Origin: Rhinopomastus cyanomelas
Taxonomy: Eukaryota > Chordata > Aves > Bucerotiformes > Rhinopomastidae
Direction of reading: 5' to 3'
Assembly (NCBI GenBank): GCA_013400115.1
Contig: VXBP01003481.1
Coordinates: 157,678 to 221,677, forward strand
Length of the DNA stretch: 64,000 bases
How positions within the stretch are numbered: the first letter of the stretch is position 1; each line of letters begins with the position of its first letter. The notes beneath the pieces were generated by a model. That model was not told the DNA's origin and did no database searches. It worked only from the letters and a program-made list of their open reading frames with translations. This document shows, piece after piece, positions 26,084-38,300 of this stretch. A program made the translations under genes and the position numbers.

Positions 26084-26356
26084 CTGCCATCTTCTGTGCA
26101 GCCATATGGAAGTTCATGTTTCTTCCAGGGCATTCATTTGTGTTGCATGTACCTTAACGGCTTGTTCCGGATCCTGAACCTGCTCTTGATGTTCAGCGTT
26201 GTAAATCCTCAGTTGATGAACATCAGCATGCTCCCACAGCAGTGTGGAGTTCTGCTGAGCTGTCACCAGCCGTACTCTCGATCCCGTATCTTTACTTACT
26301 GCCAGAGTGTTTCTGTTTCCTGGAATGATGTCAGTCACAGAGCCCAGGTTCTCAGC
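26084..26356 (-). pseudogene. unidentified coding-like segment, possible exon remnant
   Basis: I do not recognise the parent. On the minus strand, a good acceptor (ctctttctcacacag) ends at 26,357 and a strong donor (GCAG|GTGAGT) follows 26,084. The enclosed frame reads through 80 codons to a TGA at 26,116-26,114. A +1 shift there restores an open, Glu/Gln/His-rich, coiled-coil-like reading (NAEHQEQVQD, then NFHMAAQKMAGEYL). This looks like an unprocessed exon broken by a one-base deletion. Further open pieces lie upstream on the same strand at about 27,062-27,297. It is antisense within SLC39A10 intron 1. A chance open frame is not excluded. Confidence 0.3.
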
Positions 26357-28327
26357 CTGTGTGAGAAAGAGCATATGTTCTTTATTTAAGATTTTGGAAT
26401 GAGTTTCCAATCATACAGTCTGAGGATTGACTCAATCCAGTGGCTCTTGGGTAAAGATTTGCAACCTGTTTCTTTCTACACCAGCAGTAACTACTCTCTA
26501 CTCAGCTGTCTCGTCAAAGGAGAATGGAAGGGGCTTCTTGAAGGTGCTTTGATAATTTTTTAAAATGTTTGTATGGGGTTTGGGGGGGTTGTTTTTAATG
26601 TGTCTGTACTAATCCTAGTGATGCATTTGTAAGAACATTAAGGATGCCTTTATAAATAGAGTCCATGAGTCAAAAAGACTATACAGAAATGATGTCTCAG
26701 TAAATTTTGAGGATGAAGTCAGTGTACTAAGTTACACAGTAAGGTTTGTCACAGCCCTTAAACCAGTAACTGCAAAGTGATTAAAGGGGAGGCAAACTGT
26801 GGTCGTTCCAGACTGACCATGGAACAGTTGTTTATGAAAATAAAGCAGTAGTATGCAGTGATTACCCATCGAGCTGTTCAGTCCCTGGAATCAGCTTTGG
26901 TGCGGATGCCTCCCGTTGACAGATATGATCTTGATGATTGTAAAAGAGAGCTCTGCTTTTTATTCATCTTGTAAGCACTTGAAGCTCCAGAGAAAAGAGA
27001 TTTTTCATCTTTTGTATTTGAAGGGGTTACCTGGAAAAAGTTTTCCCCTGGTACATGTTAGTTAGGAGCTGGGATGGACTTGATAAGGATGACTCAATTG
27101 AGCATTTGTAGTGTGAAAGTCAGTGGCATTTGAGGACAGATTGACCAGGTCACTTGCATCTTTGTGAACATTAGGGCCATAGTCAAGGTGTGACACTGGC
27201 CGTGTAGACAGTGTTGAAACCATGTAGTGTCCTTCATAGTGTCTGGGTGTACAGAAAGCAGCGTGGATGGAACTCTGTCCTTCTCCTGTCTCTCAGGTCT
27301 TGTTTCCTTCTCAGTCGTGTTGCAGACTTATCACCTGTAAAAAGCATGCCTTCTGGTCCTTTGGCTGATTGGGGGGGAGAGGATGTCTTAAATATTATTT
27401 TATAATGATTATCCCTGTTTTAGATACAGCTTTGCTGTGAGATGTAAGCAAAATAAAGCTGTCACGTTTTGTAAAACAGTGACTTGTGTTCATCTCTGTA
27501 CACAAGATAGGCTTCTGTAGTATCCTCTTACCTGGTGTTGGATAATGAGGTTCTTATTTTTAATACTGAATTGGGAACTACATTGGCCTAGATGGTACAA
27601 TTTCTGAAGATCAGTATTAGCTACTTTGAGCTCACTGTGTCAGTGTTAACACAGTTTTTTGAGTTGCATAAATGTTTTTGCTGTATAACCTTATCTTGAA
27701 ATTACCCTTCGCACAGATCTTTGCAGTAAGGAAAGTCATGTAAGGAAAAAGTTCTAAAAAGACAAGCATTGAAGTTCATTAGTGGCAACCTGTTTTAAAA
27801 TCACCACTTACCTATCAAAACAGGGAATTGTGCAGTGTGTGTGGGGGGTACTTTAGCAGCACCTAAGAGAAGAAATCTACCTGTAGATGTTCAACTGTAC
27901 TGTCATCCCGACGAACAAGAAAAACGTAGGGTTGTTTTTAATTAATTTTATTTCTTTGTAAACTGTGTCCTTACAAGATTTTTCAATATTGTAGTTCAAG
28001 CATAGATGCCTCTGAAAACATACACAAAAATATTCTGTTAGGATGGACTGCAAATGCTGATCTTTCTCTTGTAACTCCCTCCTGTAAGTACAGTGTGTAA
28101 GACTGCGTCTCTAAAATACGCAGAACCCATCGTACTGTGTGGTAAGCAAAGGACATTGCCACAGTTTCTGCAGTAGCAATATTGCAGCTGTTGTGCTGTG
28201 AAGACCAGTATCTAGAAAGATGTGTCAGCCATTCAGTTGGTACAATTGAGAGCAAAACTGATGCTCATGTAGTACAGTTGTTGAGACTGCTTTTACACCT
28301 AAGTGCTTCCCCTTGTGTTTTTTGTAG

Positions 28328-29338
28328 GAAACAGAGATGAAGGTACACATGCACACAAAATTCTGCATCATTTGTTTGCTGACATTTGTCTTTCATCAGT
28401 GCAATCATTGCCATGGAGATCGACATGACCATGGTCCTAAAGAGAAATGTCCACACAACCATAACGTCTATCAGATCTCAAATAAACCCTACTTCCAGAA
28501 TGGAGGAACAGAATCTGTGCCGAGTAAATTTTCAACGTTGGAAGCTGAAAATGAACAGAAATACTACATTGAGAAGATCTTTGATCGTTACGGAGAAAAT
28601 GGAAGATTATCTTTTTTTGGCTTAGAAAGACTGTTAATAAGTCTTGGTTTAGGAGAGGTAAAAGTAGTGATGATAAATCATGATGATATTGGCCACGATC
28701 ATGTTTCTCACTTATATGCCTTAGAAGTACAGGAAGGAAAGCATTCTCACTCACACAACCATTCCCACAGCCACTCAGATTCAGAAAACCAAACAACAAT
28801 TGGTATAGCTGCAAAAAGAAATCATAAATGTGACCCTGAGAGAGATGCAGTAGTGTCAGCAGTGAAGGACGATGGCAAACACGCTCGTGACCAGAGTCGT
28901 CGTCATCATCATCACCAGCCCCATCTACATCATCACGACCATAATGGTACACACCATTCTCATAATGATTCGGCTAGTCACACTGACCACGGGGAACAGA
29001 ACCATGAACCTTTGAGAGAGACAAACACCACTCAGGATCAGCCAGAAAGAAAACAGCGGAAATGGAAGAAGAAGCACAGTCCCCCAGATTGTACTCGCAC
29101 GGATCACGTGGATCGTCACCGTGTTAATAAACATCGTGTACATGATGCCTCTCATCACGGACACGGTAGCGATCGTTCCACTAGTCATGGACATCAAGAT
29201 TCCAGCTTAGGGAATGAGGATGGATGCCACCACACCAGCAAGCGAGAGGCACCTCACAAGCAGATCAGCGTGAGGAAACGCGCTCTTTTTTCCATGCGCA
29301 ATCATAAGGATCATAATGAGGAACGTGATCGTGAAGAG
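28328..29338 (+). CDS. SLC39A10: SLC39A10 exon 2: start codon, signal peptide and His-rich ectodomain
   Basis: The acceptor tttttgtag precedes 28,328, with 9 nt before the ATG at 28,337. The donor is GAG|GTGAGT at 29,338. It codes for 334 residues. MKVHMHTKFC is followed by a hydrophobic stretch (IICLLTFVF) forming the signal peptide. His clusters lie at about 136-147 (HSHSHNHSHSHS), 190-211 and 265-286, and probably bind or sense zinc outside the cell. NGT, NDS and NTT sequons suggest glycosylation. The antisense strand is open for 171 codons only because of the CAT/CAC-rich composition. Confidence 0.96.
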
Positions 29339-32300
29339 GTGAGTATGAAACAGAACCGGTAAGTTTATTTTGCTGCTGTTGTGTAATGGTTGCAGGTTCA
29401 AACTGCTAAGTAGCGCGGGAGGATGTTTGTGACCATTGTGTAATACACACAGCAACAGGTCACGGCCACAGTTTTGAGTTTACCGTATTGATTTTCATTT
29501 GCCTCTGTTGTCTGTCTTGTCTCAGTGACCTGTTGTTCTTGTCTGTTCATCTCCATAAGGGTGATCCATAAAGGTATTCCTGAGATACCCTTAGAGGTGG
29601 GGTGTTTGCCCTGCCCAATAGTCATTAATACTCTCACACACCTTTTTGGACCACTTTCTGAATCTGACAGACTGTGAAGCAATGTGGATGTAGCTTCTGT
29701 AGCAATGAGCTGGTGTAAGCTCTCCCATTTCTCCCTTCAGCATCTGTTATTTCTGCCAGGACCATAAATATACTTTCCCTTCCCCCATCCAGTTAACTGC
29801 AGTAGCAGGACATTTTGATACCATGATTTTAGGATAGGAAAGGAGGAAATGAGTGCTGAGTCTGAGGTCTTACATGGAATTACAAAGCAAAACTCCAAAC
29901 ACAGAAGATTGATGGGTAAAGAGACCTGCTTTGGATTTATTTCTTCCCCTCAATTCCTGTTGCTCTTTCTTCGTTGCTTGTGCTGTGTAGTGGTAAGTAA
30001 AGGTTGTGGAAATGCATCTTCACTGGCGTTTATACAAATTCAGTAGGTATCTGGAGATTGAGTTTGTGGTGCAGACATTTTTACTTTCATAGAACACTTA
30101 GATCCTCTTAGACATGTTTTGGCACCGGTGGAGTTTTATGAGCCACAGACCCTGCTTTCTGTTTATGTTCTCGAGTGATCTCTCAGATTTTCTGACAGTT
30201 GCTTTTGTATTTAATTTGTTTGTACATTTTTCTTTCAGTGCTTAAATGTTACCCAGCTGCTACGGTACTATGGTCTGGAAACCAGCTGTATGATATCTCC
30301 TGAGCTATTTATATACCTGTGTCCTGCTTTGTTGTACCAGATTGAGAGAAGGCTCTGTATCATGCACTACGATGAGCTTGAAGATTTTATGAAGAGTAAA
30401 AATGCATCAATTGAGAATAAAGATAAAACAGGTGCATCAGGTAGGTATAAAACATCTAAAGACTTCAGAATTACTTTGCATTGTAAATACCAACTTCAAA
30501 GCTTGAAATGTCATACAACGTAACCTTTATTGGAAGAAACGAGACAGCAGGTTCCTTTAAGTCAGGAGACACAGTCTGTTTGATGGTTTGGTAGCTTCTC
30601 CAAGGTAGCCACAGCTGAGGCATTTTGGCCCAGATTCTTCCCTTTAGACATTTTGACTGTTAAACGTTTGGATGTCCAACCTCCAAACGTCAGACTCTTT
30701 GTCGTAGGAACAGCGGTGAGGTGCAGAATCTTGCGAGGTAGGAGAACCTCTAGGGATGAGCAAATAGTCTGGACTAAGTCATTAATTTAAAATATGTGCG
30801 TTCCTTAGTTTGAATCAGGTGATCCACATGTTCATCTCTGAGTAGGAAAGCTGCAGTGTTTCTTAGGCACAAATTATCTTAACCAACCCAAATCCATTCA
30901 TTCAGGAGCAGAGAGCAGTATCTTCATTACGGTTCCTTCACTGGAAACTGTTATTTCAGGTGCTTGCGTTTTGGTATTCGAGCAGTAGCGCAGCTCTGTA
31001 GCGCCGACATCCAGAACTGCTGTGTGCTAAAGAAATAGCCACACGTGCGTAAGACACAGGAGCCTTTAAAGGGCCGTTTCTGACAACATTTCCCTTCTGT
31101 GCCTGTGAATCATTCGATACTTGTGCTCTCTTAAGTGCGTGAGAAGTGTTCATGAGACTCCTCCGTTGGGAGCTTTGGGTTTTGTTGTGCGTGCCTTGGG
31201 TGGAAACCCCTACACCTTTTTTTCTTCTCACCATAGTTGTAAGCTGTGTGTGTCTTTGCTGTTGTTAAAACAGTTACTTCAAGGGTAATGATTTAATAAC
31301 TTTAATTAAATTAATATTAATTTAAAATTAATATTTTTAATTTATGTTTACTACTGCTATCTGTTCATGAATTATAATGGAACGGTTGACAGATTAGGGT
31401 TCTACCTGTGGTGAAATAGTAAAAACTTACAAATCTTGGGTGCAATGTCCAGCGTTTTAAAAATAAGAGTGTTGGTAACGGTGAATATTGATTAGTACGC
31501 AGGTGCTTATTAGCATCATTAGAAGTAAAGCTCAGAGTAACTACATCCACACAGATGCTACTAAGTGTTGGAAGGAATGCATTCTGGTGTCTGTGTTAAC
31601 TGTGCCAGAGTCATTAACGTCGTCAACTCGAGAGACGTGAAACTCCTACAGCGACACAGCTACTGTCTCGCTATCTGTTCAGGCTGCTGTCAACCAAATA
31701 CTCGTGTGTGCTTTATGTGAGGCTGGCTCACTGTAGGGAGAGTTGACCCNNNNNNNNNNNNNNNNNNNNNNNNNNNNNNNNNNNNNNNNNNNNNNNNNNN
31801 NNNNNNNNNNNNNNNNNNNNNNNNNNNNNNNNNNNNNNNNNNNNNNNNNNNNNNNNNNNNNNNNNNNNNNNNNNNNNNNNNNNNNNNNNNNNNNNNNNNN
31901 NNNNNNNNNNNNNNNNNNNNNNNNNNNNNNNNNNNNNNNNNNNNNNNNNNNNNAGGAGAACCTCTAGGGATGAGCAAATAGTCTGGACTAAGTCATTAAT
32001 TTAAAATATGTGCGTTCCTTAGTTTGAATCAGGTGATCCACATGTTCATCTCTGAGTAGGAAAGCTGCAGTGTTTCTTAGGCACAAATTATCTTAACCAA
32101 TTTGACCCAAATCCGTTCATTCAGGAGCAGAGAGCAGTATCTTCATTACGGTTCCTTCACTGGAAACTGTTATTTCAGGTGCTTGCGTTTTGGTATTCGA
32201 GCAGTAGCGCAGCTCTGTAGCGCCGACATCCAGAACTGCTGTGTGCTAAAGAAATAGCCACACGTGCGTAAGACACAGGAGCCTTTAAAGGGCCGTTTCT

Positions 32301-35300
32301 GACAACATTTCCCTTCTGTGCCTGTGAATCATTCGATACTTGTGCTCTCTTAAGTGCGTGAGAAGTGTTCATGAGACTCCTCCGTTGGGAGCTTTGGGTT
32401 TTGTTGTGCGTGCCTTGGGTGGAAACCCCTACACCTTTTTTTCTTCTCACCATAGTTGTAAGCTGTGTGTGTCTTTGCTGTTGTTAAAACAGTTACTTCA
32501 AGGGTAATGATTTAATAACTTTAATTAAATTAATATNGGGGAGGTTGCCCCCCCCCCCCCCCCCCCCATTACCAAGAGGATTTCTAGAGTAGCTCCAAGC
32601 ATCTTCTGCCAATTAAAATACTGAATCCATATACAAAACTGTGATGTTGCACATGCTTTGAACCAGTCTAGTTAGAAAGTTAGGGGAGTGAATCCTTTTG
32701 AAAGAATGCTTTTTCTTTCTCTGTAATGAGCAAGGGAATTGAGGAACAACTTAGTTGAAAACCTTTAATGTTTTAAGAGACTCAGTTTGCAAAATTAGTG
32801 AAGCCTTTAACATGTTTTATGTCATCTTATGCCCTGAGTAGAAGTAACTCATTTATCAGGTAATTGTAAGAACATGTTTTGGCTCTAAAAACAGTGATGT
32901 CTAGCTCAGGCCAACTTGACTAGATAATGATAAACCATTCTTCTTAGCAATTGCCTTTATACTGTTGTATTAACTGCAGAGTTAATATAATAATCATTTT
33001 CCCTCTAAAGGGAAATGCCAGTCATGGAGTAACTTCACCTGCAGAGTGTAGGGTTCTAGATGGTGAAAATTGTTGCTTACCCAAGTTATTGTAAGCACTT
33101 TGAGATAGAAGTATTTGCCAAAGTACTTGCATGCAGTGGAATTTTTAAAGATGAGCTGTATACACTTTGCTTTACTTTAAATTCAAGCTTTCAGACATCT
33201 TCAGTAGGCAGTGCTGCTTCCGTTCGTTGATACTAAATTACCTGGAAGGTTTCTGTTCCTTCTGATGCTGCAGTTTTCTAAAGCAAAGTCATTTCATTAC
33301 CTGATTACTAAAAACTTATAAAACTGTGTTGGGTTTTCTTCCTGTAATTTACAAATGTTCTGTAACAATTTCTAACAGAGGATGTTCAAGGGCTTACATA
33401 TAAGACTGAGATTCCAGAGTGTACCAGCTGGAAGAGGGGACATCAGTATCACTGAGGGTCCCTAAACAGCTTAGCTCTACAGGCACACCCTCCTATTGAA
33501 TCACACTAGTAGAAGTGATACAAGGAAACGTGGAACGACACTTTTAAAGATGGAGATCTATCAGAGAGGCTGAGTAGAAGTATTTCAGATCAGACATATC
33601 TTGTAAATCTGCCTGTTCAGATGCCAGGATTCCCTGGAGCTTGTGATCCCCTAACCCCTCTTACAGTGGCTTTGCTGCAGTGAAGCCTTTCTTTCTCTTA
33701 GCTTGCTTTCCTCTTGAAGCTTGCAGGTGGCTAACTGTTCTCAGCCTTCCGAGGAGTCTGCCACAGCAGCCTTTTAGCCTGTTTTAAGTTACATAGAGCT
33801 GTCCAGACAGGGTGTGAGCAGCTGTCTTTTGTTTGCTGTTCTCTGTTTGGACAGAGGTCTCTTGTTCAAGCAATTGTTCCGTCACCTTCGTCTTGTTTTG
33901 TCAGGCAATATTCTTAGAAGCAACATACAATAAGGCCTTTTTATAACTTTAAGAGCTCTTGTGGCACTCACAGAATTGCATATTAGTTCCATGTCCACAA
34001 TATTTTAGGGGTTTGGACGCTGGAGTTTAATGAAACACTTCAATAAGATTTTGTGTTGTAGTTTTGTCCTAAGTCTTCCTCTCTGAGAGGGGTGTGAGTA
34101 AATCAAGTGCTTTTTATCTTTGACTTGAGAGCAGTCTTTTACCATTTTTAAAGAGTTTAAATAGAGACAGATACTGGTAGCCAGGATCTGAGAGCTGTCT
34201 AGATTCCATGTTCTAATTCTCATGTGCCTCATCTTAATCATGGTGCTGTGTTTAGAAACTGTATCGTTCATAAGAGTATGAATCAGAGCTACATTTGCCA
34301 AGTCCTGGGCTCTGATATGTGAAACCATCCAGTCTCCTTTCTATTTCTCCTCTGTGTGAGACCACTGATCATCTACCTCACGCTTCCAGTGCCCTGACAT
34401 ATGGCTGTGTAGGGTGTTTCGGGCTACTTGAGCAAGTCCACGTAGGCTGTTTCTGTCAGCAGAGCCTGCTAATCCAGGGCACGTGATTGAGGTGATCCCA
34501 GGGGGTGAATCAAGGCTGTGTAGTGTCAGTATTTTGGCCAGCAGGTCCTGCTGCTAGACCTACTTTTGTATTCATACCTTCCAGCCTGTTTGTTTTGATC
34601 TGATGGCAGTCTTTGCCTCTCCACCAGCTCTGTTTTCCTCTCGGTATCACTCTGCTTTTCAGCCTATGCTGGGTACTTTCTTAAGCTTTCTCCAGTGGGT
34701 TTCTCCTGGTGGATGTGCTCACGTACCCTTTGCGTTTGAAGGTGGTGTTTGTTTCTCTGTGTTGCTGTGGGCTGACAGCTACAGGCCTTGTCAGAATGAA
34801 TATCCCAGAATAAAACTGAAAACACCAGATGGTGTAAGTTTTGGTGTTGAACTAGACCAAGCCTGCAGCAGCTGCAGTCCTTGTGACAAAGCCTTTTAAA
34901 ACCTGATCTGTAGCATTTTTGGTACAGATAGAACTCTGGTGACATTCGACTGCTAAACTACCAACATTCCCTGAGGATCAGCTGCAGCTGCATTCTGCCT
35001 CTCTTCTGCTCTGTCTCTCCCCCTTCCCCCTTTTCCCAGCATGTTTTCCCCTTCATCAAAAATCAGTGGATCTGCAGAGACATAAGGAAAGTCAGATCAT
35101 GCACCAGACTCAATACAGTTGGCAACTGTGCAGAGGTTTGTCAAGCTAGGAAAGAACATGGAAAGAACTGAAGCTTTTAAGCTAAAACTGAAAAGAAGTA
35201 AATAGAAGAGAAGTAAATAGATAGAGGAAATCATGTTCATGCAAGATCTTAGCCCAAGCAGTTAGTGCTTGTAAAACAGGAGCACCAGCTGTTCCTGTCT

Positions 35301-38300
35301 CTGGGACTGTCGAGTCTGTTGTTGGAATTAAACCGTTTTTTCTTTCTGCTCTTGGAAGTTTCTGTGATGGGAAGAAAATTCAAAAGTCATAGAGAACCAG
35401 AACCAGAAGAAACAAACCCACTGGGTTGTAATTCTTAGCTGCACTGATGGCTTGAAAGAGTGGAAAAAATGTTTCATTAGGGTGAGGTGCCATGTTTCTT
35501 TGCTCACAGGAGCTGTTTCTTGTGTAATTCCTCCTCTTCCATTTCATATGGAAATTTGCTCATCTTCCCTAGTGGACAGGATCATGTTGAGGGAATCGTA
35601 TCCCACTGACCGATTTTTATTCTAATGGCAGCAGTAGAGGTTCTCAGGAAAAAAAAAAAACCACTGCATTTTGTTAGTGGGACGTTGCTTTCAACATTTC
35701 AAGCTTTTATGATGGTGTTTGGTTTTAAAGTTCCTCTGTCTCAAATGTCAAGCCATAATTGCCTGTCATAAATAAAACCATACGTGTGCAAGCAGCAGCT
35801 GGAAGGAGGGTGCCTCAGTGAACACGGTATTCGGAACAGAGGCAGAGAAGTACTGATTTCAGTTAGGTTTTGCATAAGACTGTGCTCAAAGCAGATGTTA
35901 AATAGGAATTAGTGCTCACAGGACTTGTGAATAAGTGAAGTAACAGGGACAGTTTTGTTCCAGCATGAAGTCTGTTGCTTTTTTTCATAGTGGGCTACAA
36001 GCTAAGCCTGGAGCTTAGGATCAGGAAGAATTGCTGGGCTCGTTTGAGCTGTTTTCTGATGTGTGTCACTGCATTGCCCTGTTGCTGTGAATTAGCCTGT
36101 GTATTTTTTTTGCTGTGGACTTCATATTTTTTCAGCACCTTTTGAATGCACAAACTTAGGTGAAAGGCAAACACAACTTAGCTTAAAGGAAAGTCACCTT
36201 CCTAAGAGATAGTTGAAAGTCATTGATCTGAAAATTGCACAGGTATTGTTCTGATAACCTTTCTGTATTCATTTCTTCCCACAGCCTGGTTTTGTGGTAT
36301 CATCTCTATCACCGTCATTAGCCTGCTTTCCTTGCTAGGTGTGATCTTGATTCCCATCATTAACCAATGGTGCTTCAAATTTCTTCTAACTTTCTTGGTA
36401 GCTCTGGCTGTAGGAACAATGAGTGGAGATGCACTACTCCATCTGTTGCCACATGTAAGTAGTCTTCCCTCTGCTTTTATTCTTAATTGTAACTGAATAC
36501 AGGTATTTTTCAGAGACTGGTTGGGCAAGTATCAACAACCAAGTGTTCACTGATGCAGATCTGGATTGACTTGACTATGAGGGCCATCCTGAAAGAGTGT
36601 TTAAGACTTTCTGTTAACAAGAAGAAAGGAAATGCGTGTTTCCGACGTAAGAAACTAGGAAAGGTGTATTAAAACACCAAATGAGACTGGAAGGGCATCT
36701 TAAATTCAGCAGTGTCACCGTCTCTTGCCTACTGACACCTTTGTGTCGGTGTCATTTGGAAGTATTTCAGGGGAATCAGCCTTCCTGGTTACTTGCTTTT
36801 GAGGGGGAAGCAACCTCTAACTTACTGAAGCAAGAAGTTGCCTGGGAAGGTGAATGGTTTTTAATTTGTGATGGTGTCCTGCAATTCTGAGAAGGAGAGA
36901 TGCTTTCTAAACTTTAGCACCTTGATTCTTCCAGCAACATGACTAATGTCTCCAGATTTTCTTTGCATAAAGACACGCTGTTTAACACAAAAATTACATC
37001 TCCTCAGAATTAAGGTCGTGGTTAACTGTTGGTTGCTAATGGGAGCGTAGGAATGGTAATTCCTTGTGAAGTTTCTGAGTGTTAGCTCATTGTCCTTAGA
37101 ATTGCGACAGTTTCATTATCGTCAGCACTGTGATGGAAAAAAGCTGCAGCTAGGTTATCTCCCACTTCCTAAACACTTCCCAGAGGAATAACTTTTTTCT
37201 TGATTAGGATAATGGGAAGTCTGTTGAAAAATGTCTATGGTAAAATGCATTAATGTTAAAAAAAATCCCAAACAAGCAAACTCACACCCCAAATGTTAAA
37301 GCGTTGTAATGCTGCATTTCTGTCACTGTTATCAGCTCAGAGCCGTTTCAGCCTCCCAGTTGCACCAGGTCATGCTGTGTTGTTACTTTCTTTCCTACTA
37401 GTCACATGGAGGCCACAACCACAGTCACCACCATGGCCAAGGTCATGTTCACGAACACAGGCGTTCCCATCGACATGCCCACGGACATGGAGTACGGACT
37501 GATGGCTTGCTAGAAGAAAATGACCCAGTGCTGAAAGGTCTTGTGGCACTTGGAGGCATTTATGTTTTGTTCATCATTGAACACTGTATAAGAATGTACA
37601 AGCACTACAACAAACAGAAGGTACGCACTTCAGCTGCCCGCTGAGACACTGTGCCGCTGTCTGCGAGGTGGTTCCCGCGTCGTTCCGTTCACTGCTCCGT
37701 CACAGTGCTGGTAGTCTGCACGCGGTTTGGCTTTACACGAGCAAACCCTCTCCGAGAGGTTGCTCTCCTTAACAAGGTGATTTGGGGAGACCGAGCCGAA
37801 ATCGGATGGAGGAGGTTGCAGCTTTTTGGCCAGATGTATTTGAAGAGCAGATCTAAGTAGAAGGTAGCACAGCTTTCTCTATTTTGCTGTGATGTTTGTG
37901 CAGAAATACAAGAGGCAGTATGTAAGAAAGAACTGCTACCACAGCCAGGTGATTGTTGGGCAGTTTACAGCAGACCTGTGCACACTGCTAGCTAGCAGTG
38001 CTGGCGTGACGAAGGTGCAGAGATTTTCCACACGCAGACCTCCTGCTCTCTATAAATGGCCAGTCGACATTTGTTCTGCTGAAAACGATGGCATTTTGGG
38101 GGCTGGGAGCGTCCAGTACGCGTGGTGATGGTGGTGGTGGTATAAAAGGAAAGTGAGTACCTCAGAAAGAGTGTGACAGTGGGTAGAAATTCAAACCACT
38201 GAAGAGCCCTAGTCTTTCAACATTCAACTAAAACACACTTTGAACTTTCAACTCCCATCATTTGACTTCAAGGAATCAACTCCTTGGTGAAACTAGAACA

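Larger units (their letters stand above)
12860..28327 (+). other. SLC39A10: SLC39A10 intron 1
   Basis: This 15.5 kb intron is inferred from the donor at 12,860 and the acceptor (ttttttgtag) ending at 28,327. It is mostly unremarkable AT-rich sequence. It contains two CR1 copies (21,487-21,824 and 24,616-24,797), a perfect 15-bp inverted repeat at 25,404-25,442, a C12 run at 24,604-24,615, and an antisense coding-like remnant at about 26.1-27.3 kb. No other exon was recognised. Confidence 0.6.
30441..36284 (+). other. SLC39A10: SLC39A10 intron 3, with assembly gap
   Basis: The intron spans about 5.8 kb as assembled. It contains the duplicated segment (30,740-31,317 and 31,954-32,536), the 204-N gap, a single N at 32,537 and a C20 run at 32,548-32,567. 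No coding exon seems missing, since exons 3 and 4 join in phase and match the family without a gap. Its true length is uncertain. Confidence 0.75.

Noticed and set aside
28437..28952. A 171-codon antisense frame within SLC39A10 exon 2
   Set aside because: It is the reverse complement of a His-codon-rich exon (CAT/CAC gives ATG/GTG), which suppresses stops. The + strand matches ZIP10 throughout.
31690..31977. Open frames across the N run
   Set aside because: The codons are unknown bases, so the frames are artefacts of the gap.
30956..32453. Two identical 92-codon minus frames (30,956-31,234 and 32,175-32,453) as a duplicated gene
   Set aside because: They are the same intronic sequence present twice because of the probable assembly duplication. 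The translation has no family signature.
37890..37940. A pseudo-exon in SLC39A10 intron 5 (tttgtgcag followed by short open sequence)
   Set aside because: Exons 5 and 6 already join in phase and match the family, and no extra conserved residues are missing.
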